64,000 nt of DNA, taken from positions 372,001 through 436,000 of the forward strand of contig NW_023501070.1 in the NCBI RefSeq assembly GCF_014066305.1. The letters run 5' to 3'. Positions 1-12,897 of this stretch are shown in pieces. The notes below the pieces were generated by a model. That model saw only the letters and a list, made by a program, of their open reading frames with translations, ran no database searches and was not told where the DNA came from. Source of the DNA: Letharia columbiana. Its lineage: Eukaryota > Ascomycota > Lecanoromycetes > Lecanorales > Parmeliaceae. The position numbers were made by a program, and so were the translations under genes. Each line of letters starts with the position of its first letter. The stretch's first letter is position 1.

Positions 1-317
1 TCAGGTGCGTTTACCTTCTGGGAGCTGACGACCGTTTCCTCTGAAGTTAGGTGAGACAGGCTAGGCTTGTCCTCGGATATGATCCTCTGCAGGTTCTTCT
101 CCCGCACTGTAGGTAATTGTGACGAAACCGAGGCCACTGAGGGTCTCGAGCGACGACCACGTGGACCAGAGGCATCATTACTGTCATTCGTCGACAGTGT
201 AGAAGTGCTAGCTGATGACGAATGTCTTCTCTCTGTTGCAGAGGTCGGAGACAGATTCCTCGTAGCCTCCTCGGCCGATGGATCCCAGGCAGGTTCTTGT
301 TTGAACGGCTGGTCCAT
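1..317 (-). CDS. N-terminal part of an unidentified protein, cut by the window edge
   Basis: Reading the minus strand from an ATG at 317-315, the frame stays open to position 1, so this is the first 105 or so codons of a gene that continues to the left. The peptide starts MDQPFKQEP and is rich in Ser, Thr, Arg and Ala, with a Ser-rich stretch (SSSASTSTLSTNDS) that is probably disordered. A possible intron donor (AAG then GTAAAC) lies at about 14, so the last few codons may be intronic. No domain is recognisable in this fragment. It is divergent from the 867-residue gene starting at 1329. The frame is convincing because it is long, starts with ATG and has fungal disordered-protein composition, but the function cannot be assigned. 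Confidence 0.55.
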   Translation of the reverse strand, partial: MDQPFKQEPAWDPSAEEATRNLSPTSATERRHSSSASTSTLSTNDSNDASGPRGRRSRPSVASVSSQLPTVREKNLQRIISEDKPSLSHLTSEETVVSSQKVNAP

Positions 318-1328
318 GTGGTCAATTGATATGTATGCAGATGCAGATGCAGTAAATACGTATACTATGTCACCGATGCCGCGACCATAGTAGCACCAAA
401 GACAAGGTCCAAAAATGGCAATGCAATGCAAGAAGATGAATCGAGAAGGAAAGTAAAGCAGGGTCGGAGGATATACTACTGTACATGCTACAAGTCAAGG
501 CTGAAGAAAGCCTGAAGATTCAAAGGTTCGAGAAATAAGGCGGATGGGGGCAGAAAGACAAAAACACAGCCTTCTCCCCACTGGCCCAGTGTGCATTTGC
601 ATTTGCATTTGCATTTGCAATTCGCACCACCAGGGATGCCTAGGCTAGGTGCTAGGTACTAAGGTAGGTACTAGGATAATTTTGATGATTGTCCCCAAGT
701 TGGTGATAGATTCCCTAGATGATCAAAGCCTCATAGGTTGGGGGGAGGGGGGTGGGTTATGCAGACTAACAGCTGCAAGAAGCAGTTAGTCTTTGGGTCT
801 GGACCAGTTACTACTTTATCTAAAGCCAAAAGTTGGAAGCGAAAAGGCCATCGGGAAAGTACAAGTAGGTAAGATATGCCACTTTGAAGGTAAGATATGC
901 CGTAGCTAATCAATTGCCATTTGCCAGGCTTACCAGTACCACGGCAGCCAAGACTTTTCTTCAGGGACTCTAAACTTAAGGTACTTTACCTTATCCTGTC
1001 GGGATCTCCCTCAATGCCCATCTAGGCTACCGTACTCCCTCTCACTCTCTCTCTCTCTCTCTCTTTCTACAGTCTACTTGATTAGCACTTTAGGTAAAAG
1101 TACTCTAGACTTCCCCAAGTTGCCCCTCGTTCAACGCTCGAATCAAATATCAAAGTATCGGAAGGGAACAAGTACAACGTGCCGGCTACACCACTTGGTT
1201 CAAATATTGGTGCAGAAAGCCAGCTAGACGCTGTGTTACGCTTATCTCATTCATTCACAGTGTGTGCTACATACCTACCTACGGACCGTGTAGTCAAAAG
1301 CGCCGCCTGAAGGAACGGCTCACGCGCC
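318..1328. promoter_or_regulatory. Divergent intergenic region with two simple repeats
   Basis: This 1-kb spacer separates two divergent genes. It holds a short tandem repeat of the hexamer CATTTG (593-620), a G-rich stretch with three G runs (about 739-755) and a CT microsatellite (about 1038-1067), a pyrimidine tract of the kind common upstream of fungal start codons. No convincing gene is seen inside. Confidence 0.5.
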
Positions 1329-4206
1329 ATGGCCCCTGTAAGTGCATCTTCCATTCACGTCGCCTTGCATATATCTTCAGTGTATCATGACGAACCGTCT
1401 GCAAGTATTCTCTGCCGCCCTTGCACATGTGATTCATACTATCATTGTCACGCTGTCAGCATGGCCGTCGCTCCATATCCTTGTCCTCTTACAAAAAATA
1501 ATAGGATGCCCTCGGGCACCCCGTCTTTTCGCGCGCATCACTAAGATGGTAGTCGAATTATCCAAAGACTTTCAGGCGCAGTACAATAAGCTAATCTTCT
1601 CTAAATTCCAGTATCGCAACAGTCGCACTGGCGCTCGATCCACCCGCACTCAAATCGACCACGATGTATTCGAAGGCCTGCCCGTCCGCCATTGGAGGAA
1701 GAGATCATTCAACGTCAATGCCGCGCCGGAGAAGGACAACTTAGATCCGCTCGGTACCGGTGATACAGGATGGCCAGAGCTGCCAATGCCTCGAGACGCC
1801 CACATGTATTCACCAATGAGTGAGGCATTGCTACGAGCGGCGCGAATGGGTCAAGTCAAGAAGCCGGCCATCCCACTGATGGATGACGAGAAAGAGCCTG
1901 GTGACGATGAGGACGCAGATGGTGATCTTGATATGGGGTTCGTTGCGAAAAGGTGGGCCGTTGTTCCCAAAGATATGGAGGGACTTGAGCCAGAATTCTT
2001 GGCCAAGAGGCGGAAGGGCCTACCATCTGTCTATACTGGAGCAACCGGACCTCTTGGTAACACGGTGCAGATGAGGAAAACGAAGATTCGAAAGGTCGAT
2101 ACGGAGGGGAACAGCTACATCTGGGAGGTCCTTGTACCTGAGGGCCAAGCGGTAGATGGCGAGATTGTTGAGGAAGAGACCAGCCCAACACAAGCGCCTG
2201 CACCAGGCACTGTAGTGGAGGGGCTTGGGGTAGTCAACGCTGAGGGTGTTGTCATCGCTGGAGATCAAGCTGTGCCTGCTGCCAACAGGAGAAGACCGCC
2301 TCCGCCGAAAAGGAAAGCCAAAGGCCCGGGCCGCGGGAGGAAAAAGAAGGTCGCCTTTATATCTGGCGCAGAGGGCCTCGCTACAGCCAACGGGGTCAGT
2401 GCTGTTCTCAACGGCTCAACTGTTGGGGTAGACGACGGCAAGAGCACTGAGATGGAACATGGAGTACCGGATGGGGATACCGAAATGGGAGATGAGAACA
2501 TTGTTCAAGAAGGCGAAGAAGGCAGCGAAGAAGGTAGTGAAGGCGAGGAAGGGGAAGACGGCGATAGAGAGGAAGGAGAGCTTTCACCCTCGCCTACCCC
2601 GGCAAAATCACCTCCAGAGCCTCCAACAATAGTCGTCAATGATATGAAGGCCGAGCCCGCGGAAATTGCACAGGCATCCACTCCATCGCCGTCAGAGGTG
2701 CCACTATCGTCGCTGGCGGAGCCTACTCGCGAAGATAGCTCAGACCCTATGCTTCTGGACGAGGATGACGACGAACCCATGAGCCAATCCTTCTCCAAAC
2801 CTACGGTGGCATCCATCACCCAAAACACACATAAAATCACAGACGTCGCTGCGCCGGTCGCCGCAGAAGTTTTAGAAGAGGCAATGCCCACACCAGAATC
2901 TATTCCAAGACCGTCGGAAGCTGCCGTAGGACAGCCCTATGCAGCATCGATAGCAGAGCCAGAGACAGAAGCTCAAATGAGATCGATGACGACCCCTCCA
3001 CCGGACGCAACCTTGCAACCTCTACCAGAGCCTGTAGAACAGTCTGTGACGGATGAGATCACAGAAAGCTTGGCTGAGCAGCGAACAGAAAGCCTAGCAG
3101 GAGCTTTAACAAGGCCCCGGACAGAGCCGACGCCAGATGTACCAGCCGAACATGTGACAGAGGGTATAGCCGTCTCAAGAGCGGAAGCTATTGCAGAACA
3201 AACGCCAGGCGCTCCCGCAGACCTTCGAGAAGAAGCTGTGCCGGAGCCCAGAACAGATAATTGGGAGGTGGTCATGGCAGAATCTATGCCAGCGTCTTCT
3301 TCTGCTGCCACCCCAGAGCCAACAACAAATGCTATGTCACCGCCAACGACAGAAGCTATATCGGAGCCGAAGAGAGAGCCGGAAATGGAAATTCTATCGG
3401 AACCTCCAACAGAATCTGTAACGGAACCTATTGAAGAGTCCGAGCCCGTGGCCGAGCAATCTACAGCCGAGCAGCCTCTGACTGAGCAGCCTGTGGCAGA
3501 GCAGACTATGGTGGAGCAGACTCTGGTAAAACAGTCTCTGGTAGAGCAACCTATGGCAGAGCAACCTATGGCCGAGCAATCCGTGGCCGAGCAACCATTG
3601 GCCGAGCAATCTATGGCCGAGCAACCCATGGCAGAGCAATCTATAGCAGAGCAATCTATAGCGGAGCAACCTATGACAGAGCCCTGGGCAAGGCCAGCGA
3701 CCGAGCCTTTTCCCGAAGCCATATCCCCCGAGCGCAGATTCTCATACACGAGAGTGACTACTAGCCCTCAGGCACCGACTCCAAGCCCACCAACACCCAT
3801 CGAAAATACATTCGGTCTCAAAGCCCCTTACCTAAGTCCTAAAGCGCCAACTATGAGCCCACCGACACCCATCGAAAGAAGTATGTCGAGCTCACCGGAT
3901 ATACCCCTCGCTGACCAGCATTTTCGATTACCGCCCCAAATCGACACCACGAAGGAAACAGACCAAGTCCCGGCGCCAGACATGCCTCATATCCCGGGCG
4001 CTCATCGTGGGTCAGTTGAGGCCGCTCCCAATATTGATACCCGAGTCAACGCTCAAATACCGGTTGACCATGATCCTCTAGATGGATTGGTCGAGCCCAG
4101 GGTTGCAGAGGAGTCGGACGGATCTACTCAGCACTTTACGGACGGGGAAGAAGATTTGCTGGGTAGCCTTGAGAGATCCTTGGGCAGACAGGGTGGCAGG
4201 TCATGA
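1329..4206 (+). CDS. Unrecognised nuclear-type repeat protein, 867 residues
   Basis: Exons 1329-1337 and 1612-4206; the first exon encodes only Met-Ala-Pro. The 274-nt intron has a GTAAGTGC donor, a CTAAT branch site at 1591 and a CAG acceptor at 1611; the phase is 0. The N-terminal third looks globular and conserved (for example GLPVRHWRKRSF, then AKRRKGLPSVYTG). It is followed by a basic AT-hook-like patch (KAKGPGRGRKKKV) suggesting nuclear, possibly DNA-associated, location. The rest is low complexity: an acidic Glu/Gly/Ser block, Pro/Glu/Thr-rich sequence, then tandem copies of a five-residue AEQxx unit at about 3450-3680. The reading frame could also open at an ATG inside the intron (1342), but the spliced start is more likely. 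I do not recognise the family; a chromatin role is inference from the basic patch only. Confidence 0.75.
3450..3680 (+). repeat. In-gene minisatellite encoding AEQ-type pentapeptides
   Basis: About fifteen consecutive 15-bp units of the pattern GCN-GAG-CA(A/G)-CCT/TCT-ATG encode AEQPM, AEQSV, AEQPL and similar pentapeptides inside the 867-residue protein. Units differ mainly at third codon positions and by Pro/Ser or Met/Leu/Ile/Val swaps, so the array is old enough to have diverged but keeps phase. Copy number is likely to vary between strains. Confidence 0.85.
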
Positions 4207-5079
4207 GCTGCCAAATGTCTTCATGCTCGGGCGTGGTCAAGGGTTTGGAGTTTGATCAAGTATGAAATAAGATACCACAGCAGGCGATTGCTTTATGCGA
4301 CTTTTGTCTATATGCTATTTCAGAGGCTTCAATTGATGCCGTAACGATGCTATATTTTTATCTTCCAGTGCATTGATTGGGTGAGTGGTTTGTGCTCGAC
4401 CAAATACTGCGTGAAAGTATTTACTGCTCCCCGTAAAAGTTCGCCACCATCATCGGCCTGCTCTCCGCTTTGAAGACTCTTCCTCTTCATTGCCATCATG
4501 CAAAATCACCATTCGCACGAGAATGCGGTACGAAGCGCTACTTTCGATTCATCCATCCGTCTTATGTTCGGATGATGTTCTCAAAATGCCCTCAGGGTTT
4601 CGCAGGTGCTTGGGGTAGAGGGGCTTCGCACCTCCGGTTTGTGACTCTCTTTAACCGTCCACGTTCGACAGCTAGGTCCCAGTTCCAACGTCAACCATCG
4701 ATCATTGCTGGAGAGACGCGAGATTTCAAAATCAGCCAAAAGGAGCGAGAAGCAGATCACATCATCGTTTCTTTTTTTCCCGAAAGCTTTTCCCCTGGCC
4801 GAGGGGGCTTTGTCAGGAGCCGATCATTAGCGGCAAGCACGCAATTCCATAGCGGATTTTGTGATAGCGATGTATGAACGCCTACGATGAATAATGTCAT
4901 TGCGGAGCTTATATATCTCATGTTGGTTCATACCATCTTCCTCGGAATATCTTCTCACACTGTTTCCTACCTGTCACTGCCAATTGTCTTCGACATTTTC
5001 CCTCCTCAGCTCTTGAACCGTTGGTGGCAACATATACTGCATCTATTTTTCTCTTTCTTGTCCAAATCAAACGTGTAGC
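4207..5079. other. Intergenic region, no gene seen
   Basis: This is the spacer between the 867-residue gene and the PAPS reductase gene. Short open frames occur (for example 4470-4877), but they lack conserved features and ordinary fungal protein composition. It should contain the terminator of the first gene and the promoter and 5' leader of the second; pyrimidine-rich stretches lie just before 5080. Confidence 0.4.
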
Positions 5080-6047
5080 ATGGCTTCTTCTCCAGTCTAT
5101 GATCTCGAGCACGATGGTGCCCGCGATGTCGAATCCGGTTATGTTAGCGGCAGCTCTAGCCAAGCAGGCATCCCAGAAATATACCTCACAAAACCACATC
5201 TAGCATTCTTGAATCGTCAATTACAGAATCTTGAGCCACAGGGTATGACCCAAGTTTTCTCTCCACAAGTGGAAAATCTCAGGCTGACATGGAGCTCATA
5301 GAAATATTACAATGGTGCATCACGACTCTACCCTCACTCTTCCAAGAGACTGCCTTTGGTCTCACTGGCCTTACGACCCTCGACATGCTGTCCAAGATGA
5401 AAATACCGAGACCACAAATGGTTGATCTTCTTTTCTTCAACACACTCCACCACTTTCCCGAAACCTTAAGCCTCATCGACCGCATCAGAGAACGATACCC
5501 GCTTGTCACCCTCCACGTTCGCAAGCCCTCCGGTTCTGATACCGCGGAAGAGTTCGCTCGGCAACACGGTGAAAGGCTATGGGAAACCAATGATGAGCTA
5601 TACGATTGGCTAGCGAAGGTCGAACCTGCGCAACGTGCTTATAGGGAACTGCAAGTCGGTGCTGTTTTGACAGGGCGTCGGCGTAGTCAAGGAGGCAAGC
5701 GTGGCGACATCGACGTAATTGAAGTTGACGAAGCTGGCCTCGTCAAAGTGAACCCTTTCGCAAACTGGTCTTTCGAGCAAGTGCAAGACTATATCAAGGC
5801 CAACGATGTTCCCTACAACGAGCTACTGGACCGTGGCTACAAGAGTGTTGGTGACTGGCATTCGACAAAGCCGGTCAAAACAGGAGAAAGCGAGCGCGCC
5901 GGACGGTGGCAGGGTCAACAGAAGACTGAGTGCGGTATTCATAACCCACGGTCCAAGTTTGCCCAATTCTTGAAAGAACAAGAGATGAAGAAGCAGCAGG
6001 AGGCATTGCACCAAGCTTTGGAATCCGGATTGGAGATTGAATCATGA
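5080..6047 (+). CDS. MET16: Phosphoadenosine phosphosulfate (PAPS) reductase, MET16/CysH family
   Basis: Reduces PAPS to sulfite with thioredoxin as electron donor, in the cytosol, after sulfate activation. Exons 5080-5242 and 5302-6047; the 59-nt intron has a GTATGA donor, CTGAC branch site and TAG acceptor, phase 1, and the join restores the conserved run EILQWCITTLPSLF. The product is 302 residues, normal for filamentous fungi. Visible marks are the PAPS-binding region (TAFGLTGLTTLDMLSK), the TGRRRSQGG loop and the catalytic ECGIH motif near the C-terminus (about residues 264-268, active Cys 265), followed by a Gln/Lys-rich tail. The next gene on the same strand is ATP sulfurylase, an earlier enzyme of the same pathway. 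Sulfur-source control by a bZIP factor (CYS3/MetR type) is expected from related fungi, but I saw no clear binding site. Confidence 0.95.
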
Positions 6048-8715
<2,668 letters not shown>

Positions 8716-9700
8716 AGACGTGCGAATGGGTGGTGACGTTGACTTAGAAACATAGACTAGATCTTGTTTGCATTGTATCATTCTCGATTTAGCTGACTAC
8801 GCTGAAAACTCCGGGTTGATTTGCCAATTTACGTGATCTTGCACTCGAAATCCATAACAAGCCACCTTCCTCCTCCTTTATGAAATAACTTGTCCCCAGC
8901 GAGCGAGCATCGCGATTCGCTGCTCGTATCACCCAAAGCGCTGCGCCCCGATCGTAATGTGCCTTTATTTGTCGGTCCTACGCAACAAACAACTCAACAA
9001 GTAACCTATCCGCGAAGCCTTGTGCAACATTAAACAAGTCCAAAGGGGCCGTCAAGAACCCCTGGCCATACTTTCGGCTGCCGCAACATCTACCAAGCCT
9101 CCGAAATCACGGCCATCCCGGCGTTCAGACTTGCGTCCGAAAGAATGTATTCGCTATGGCCTGATCTCTAGACAAGAATACGGTCCCCACGTAGATATCA
9201 ACTGAAGAACGCCTAATCTAAGCATCTTCCAGTTTGTGGGGTCGCGCTATTGAGTCTCACACAATGAAGGCCGTTTATAGAAATCTCCGCGCTCAGTTGC
9301 GAGAGTAGCGCGGTAGCCCTGACAAGCGGCCGCCGTCTGACCTTCGACCTTTTACTTTCAGGTTCAACTGTAGTCCAGACCGGTTCGATATCGAAGTTAG
9401 GGCGAGAAAGCCGTTGATGGCGGCACGACGCGGAGTGAGATGCACGGGTTGCACTAGCTTTGCCAGCACAGAGTGCCCACCAATCACCGCTCAATCTGTG
9501 GGAAGAGATGCGCCGATATTAGATTGATTTATTATTCATAAAACAATGTCCAAAACACAAGCCTTGCGGAAGCCATATCAATCGATTTGACATGGAGCGA
9601 TTATGCATCGCCCGAAACGCTGGTCCATCGTAGGCAGACTGCATCACACTCCTCACGCCATGTTCTTGTCCTGTGGCCATGCAACCGCGATGGGCGCCGA
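8716..9700. other. Convergent intergenic region, no gene seen
   Basis: This is nearly 1 kb between the 3' ends of the ATP sulfurylase gene and the minus-strand gene at 9701. Short frames (for example 9020-9205 plus, 9213-9494 minus) show no conserved features. An imperfect inverted GC-rich motif is seen near 8900-8930. Nothing else is supported. Confidence 0.4.
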
Positions 9701-11527
9701 TTACATGAACAAGTAGCCACTCTTGCTTTCCTTTCTGTCAGCCTCTCTACTAAGTAGCCTTCGGACGTTCTCGAGTCTCTCGTCTACCACCTGGAATTCG
9801 CGCTCCCATCTCCCTTCATCTTCAACCGTTGCAGAGCTACCCCAAAGCCGACTGCTGCTGGCCATCGGCTGCTTTTCTGCCTTAGCTTTTCGCTCGTCTT
9901 TGAGCAACTTCGCGACCATCTTGGACCAATTGTCCATGCCAAGCGCAAGGCATTGAGAGCACTTGTCTCGGGTTTCTTCATCATCTTTGTCTGCTAATGT
10001 AAGGGTGGCTTCAGCCAAATCTACAGCGTCACGAGTCCAGCTTAAGCCGGATTGTCGACTCTTCAACTGACCGGCCACTGATCTAGAAGAAACCAATGAC
10101 CCTCTGACGGTATCGGATGAAACTTTAGCAGACGAGCCCGCAGAGGATGAGGCAAACAAGATTTCACCAACATGGGCCATTACGCCAGCTTCCTCACATT
10201 TCGCAGCTGACGTCCGGAATGCGATCTCATCGCCGGTAGGTGGCGCCGGGGGATATGGTGGTGTGACAATCATGGATTGGAAAAACAAGAGGACTTGGGC
10301 AATCGATGATCCCTCAAGTGAATTAGACCCTGTTCGGTCCTGCGATGAAAGCGCTGGGAGTTGTCTTCTAGCTCGTAAGACAGACAGGTAGATAGGCAGA
10401 GCCGCCGCAAGGTTGTTGTTCCGAGCGTGATGAAAGGCTAGCGAAGTTGTTGCAAGCAGTACATTTGAGGATATATAAGTGGCTCTCTGGTCGATAACCC
10501 CAGACTTGAGGTCTATGATATTATTGACCCCCACTGGTAGCGCCCCCATTGCGATATCGAGGCCCCAACTGTACATCTCTTCTGCCGTTGAAGAAAGGCC
10601 TTTGAAGTCAAGCCAATCAGCATAAGCTAACGCAGCGTCAAGACGCTGGCGTGTATTGAATCCTTGGGTAGTAAGAATCTTCATGTAATGGTTCTCGGCC
10701 GGTGAAAAGTCCGGAACACAATTTTCTTCAAGAGGAGCAGGTGGCGCCCCGTAAGGTACAGGCTTCGGGCGTGGATTCGAAGGCCCGATCAAGTATTCTG
10801 GTGGGAAAGTCTTATTTCTTGTGGTATCGCAGACCCAGCCTTCTCTATTTTCAGATGCCTTTGCGATACCCATAAGACAAGTGTAGTAACCACGCCTCCA
10901 GGGTTCCGACTTGGAGGAGACGTCTAGTCCAGCTTTGCCAGACCCAGCAACATATATGTCTCCTTCCTCCTGTAACAAGGGCCGTAGATCTCGACCATCT
11001 ACGGCGGGATCCTCGAGACGCTTGAGTAATCGGCGGTTGCAATCGCCTGCGCTAGACCAATCTGTGGGGTCGGTGCCACTGGGATCTAGATGTTCCAGGT
11101 CATTCGCATTGCGGTAAATGATTCGACTTATCATACTCCATTCTGGAGGAGACGGGAATCGACGTTCCAAGACCTCATTTCGGAGACCAAATGCCATGAT
11201 GCTCAGTAGTAACAGGCCTGCCCAGCCATACACGCTATATTTGGCTCCCTTCCATAACTGATCTTTGAAATAAAGCTTTCTTTCCGTGGTTATGAGGCGG
11301 GACAATTGGTTCTGGAATTGATTCCGTGTTGCTGAAGGAGGATTTTTGCTGCCAGTGGCAGGATGAAGAAAAGGTAGCTGCGGTCGCGGAGAGACACCAG
11401 ATACGAGGAGTAATTGGGAATTCTGCGTGAAGAGTCGGGGCCCAGCTAGCGGTTTGGCAGACCTGGGTGGTCTCAATGGGCGAGTAGACGACAGTAGCCT
11501 CGACATTGGCAGCCTCTGGAAGGGCAT
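9701..11527 (-). CDS. Single-pass, probably mitochondrial, conserved fungal protein
   Basis: One exon, 608 residues. The N-terminus is rich in Arg, Ser and Pro without acidic residues (MSRLLSSTRPLRPPRSAK after a second Met at residue 8), typical of a mitochondrial presequence. One strong hydrophobic segment follows at about residues 99-115 (VYGWAGLLLLSIMAFGL). The remainder is soluble, with alternating helical segments reminiscent of TPR-like repeats (for example DAALAYADWLDFKG and AAALPIYLSVLRARRQL), and the C-terminal part is Ser-rich then charged. I recall homologues in ascomycete genomes labelled as an MFS maltose permease, but one membrane segment rules out a 12-helix transporter. The location (inner membrane, soluble domain on one side) is inferred; the function is unknown. 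It is divergent from VMA22 across 239 bp. Confidence 0.85.
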   Translation of the reverse strand: MPFQRLPMSRLLSSTRPLRPPRSAKPLAGPRLFTQNSQLLLVSGVSPRPQLPFLHPATGSKNPPSATRNQFQNQLSRLITTERKLYFKDQLWKGAKYSVYGWAGLLLLSIMAFGLRNEVLERRFPSPPEWSMISRIIYRNANDLEHLDPSGTDPTDWSSAGDCNRRLLKRLEDPAVDGRDLRPLLQEEGDIYVAGSGKAGLDVSSKSEPWRRGYYTCLMGIAKASENREGWVCDTTRNKTFPPEYLIGPSNPRPKPVPYGAPPAPLEENCVPDFSPAENHYMKILTTQGFNTRQRLDAALAYADWLDFKGLSSTAEEMYSWGLDIAMGALPVGVNNIIDLKSGVIDQRATYISSNVLLATTSLAFHHARNNNLAAALPIYLSVLRARRQLPALSSQDRTGSNSLEGSSIAQVLLFFQSMIVTPPYPPAPPTGDEIAFRTSAAKCEEAGVMAHVGEILFASSSAGSSAKVSSDTVRGSLVSSRSVAGQLKSRQSGLSWTRDAVDLAEATLTLADKDDEETRDKCSQCLALGMDNWSKMVAKLLKDERKAKAEKQPMASSSRLWGSSATVEDEGRWEREFQVVDERLENVRRLLSREADRKESKSGYLFM

Positions 11528-11766
11528 ACCGATGCTGTGACCGGGTGGTCCAACTCGCTAACCCAGAGTAATGTTGGCTGTCAACATGATGTCTCCACCA
11601 CCATGATGAAAACGATGGCTTAGGCGTTAATCGCGCTAAAATCCGGCCAGACTCTGATATCAACTTACTACTTCATTTTCCATAGCCTTCGCTCTACCTT
11701 CAGTAATACTCCTACGCTGCTCGAATATTACTCCATTAAAGACCTCTGGGTTGGCTGAATGATATA
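11528..11766. promoter_or_regulatory. Short shared divergent promoter
   Basis: Only 239 bp separate the start codons of the minus-strand mitochondrial-type gene (11527) and VMA22 (11767), so both promoters must lie here. No specific element is recognised. Confidence 0.5.
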
Positions 11767-12488
11767 ATGGCGGAAACCCTCCATCCATCCACAGTAGTGC
11801 ACGCCAGTAAGCAAGTGGAAAGGAAGGAGACATTGGTCCGCTCCCTCGACGATCTTCTAGAGCGCTACCTCCATCTTCTAAACCAGTACCAAACTCTACA
11901 GCAGTCCTTGGCTCAACATTTTTCTAGGGTAAGGATCGATTTAGCCGAGTTTTGGACTCATTCTCAGTCTGCACAGGGTTATCTATCACTTGCTCAAGCC
12001 AATTTTTCAAATCCAAACCGCGTCCGCTACGGCCAGGATCATTACGATGATAGAATGCAAGCATCAGCTCGTGTGTACGGCGTCCTTATTGTAGTATACT
12101 TCGGTGTATGATGCACAAAAGGTGCTAATTCCGGCACAGATTCACCAGTCAATCGACACCCTCATTCTCCACTCAGGAACCTAAAGCTCAGGAATCTGTC
12201 CTAGGTTCTGATGATGATGATGATGATGAGGTCGACACTTCCAAGGAGTCAACCGTGATGGACAACACTCAACTTCCTTCCGAAGACGCAGAGTCTGCGT
12301 CGAATATGACTCGTGATCCTTTGAATTGGTTTGGGATCCTAGTTCCTCCAGCGTTAAGGACTTCGCAGAGCAATTTCAAAGACGCAGTCGCTGATCTCAT
12401 ACCGGCATTGGCAAGTATTTCAAAGGAAATCAGCGAAGTAGAGATCGAGATTCGAAGGGCCCGGAAAAGAATAAGGAAAGCTGTTTAG
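11767..12488 (+). CDS. VMA22: V-ATPase assembly factor VMA22 / CCDC115-like
   Basis: Helps assemble the membrane (V0) sector of the vacuolar proton pump at the ER, with Vma12 and Vma21 in yeast. Exons 11767-11928, 11977-12074 and 12140-12488, giving 202 residues. Conserved blocks are LDDLLERYLHLLNQYQTL at the N-terminus (helical), YLSLAQANFS and RYGQDHYDDRMQAS in the middle, an acidic Asp run, and the C-terminal block DPLNWFGILVPPALR followed by a charged coiled coil ending in RARKRIRKAV. Intron 1 (48 nt, GTAAGG...CAG) is a multiple of three without a stop, so it could be read through; I removed it because FSRGYLSLAQ fits the family better. Intron 2 (65 nt) has a CTAAT branch site, and the split Val codon restores the frame. 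Confidence 0.88.
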
Positions 12489-12897
12489 GTGCACATGCAT
12501 TCGTCGAGACAATGTCCTCCCGGATTATCTAAAGAAATTGGTTGCACCGCGTTATTTTTCATCTAGTTCCTGCCAAGTTCAACCCTTGTGGACTCAAAAG
12601 CACATGTTGATGAAGTGTGGGATTTCTTTATGTTGTGCGGTCATCTCTGAAGATTGCAGTCCTTCGAGTGCATGCAATTTTATAGGTAGACTACCGCGCA
12701 CAACAGAGAAAAGGTCTGTGGTCTATAAGACTATGAGAGCAAAGTGAAAGCAGGCGCAGATCTTGCCCTTATTGGGAAGGTAGAGGGAAATGTCCCGCGT
12801 GGGGCCGATGCCGGCATGCAGAGTACGATTTACGGAGTACGACGGATTGAATTTCCTTCCACGCAATTACACCTTGATTTGATTTTTCACCATTGCA
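12489..12897. other. Intergenic region, no gene seen
   Basis: Spacer between VMA22 and the amidohydrolase gene on the same strand. It contains the short palindrome-like motif TACGGAGTAC at 12831-12840, which recurs at other spots in the window. Nothing else is supported. Confidence 0.4.

Noticed and set aside
2973..3749. 258-codon minus-strand frame (Cys/Ser-rich) opposite the AEQ repeat
   Set aside because: It is the antisense shadow of the pentapeptide minisatellite; the repeated Cys-Ser pattern mirrors the plus-strand codons.
4470..4877. 135-codon plus-strand frame between the 867-residue gene and PAPS reductase
   Set aside because: No conserved motif, unlikely composition, and it lies where leader and terminator sequence are expected.
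9701..11527. Annotation as a sugar (maltose) permease
   Set aside because: Only one membrane segment is visible; a major-facilitator transporter needs about twelve.
12831..12840. TACGGAGTAC as a specific regulatory operator
   Set aside because: The same core occurs in unrelated places (for example near 32626), and I believe such motifs are common background in ascomycete intergenic DNA.
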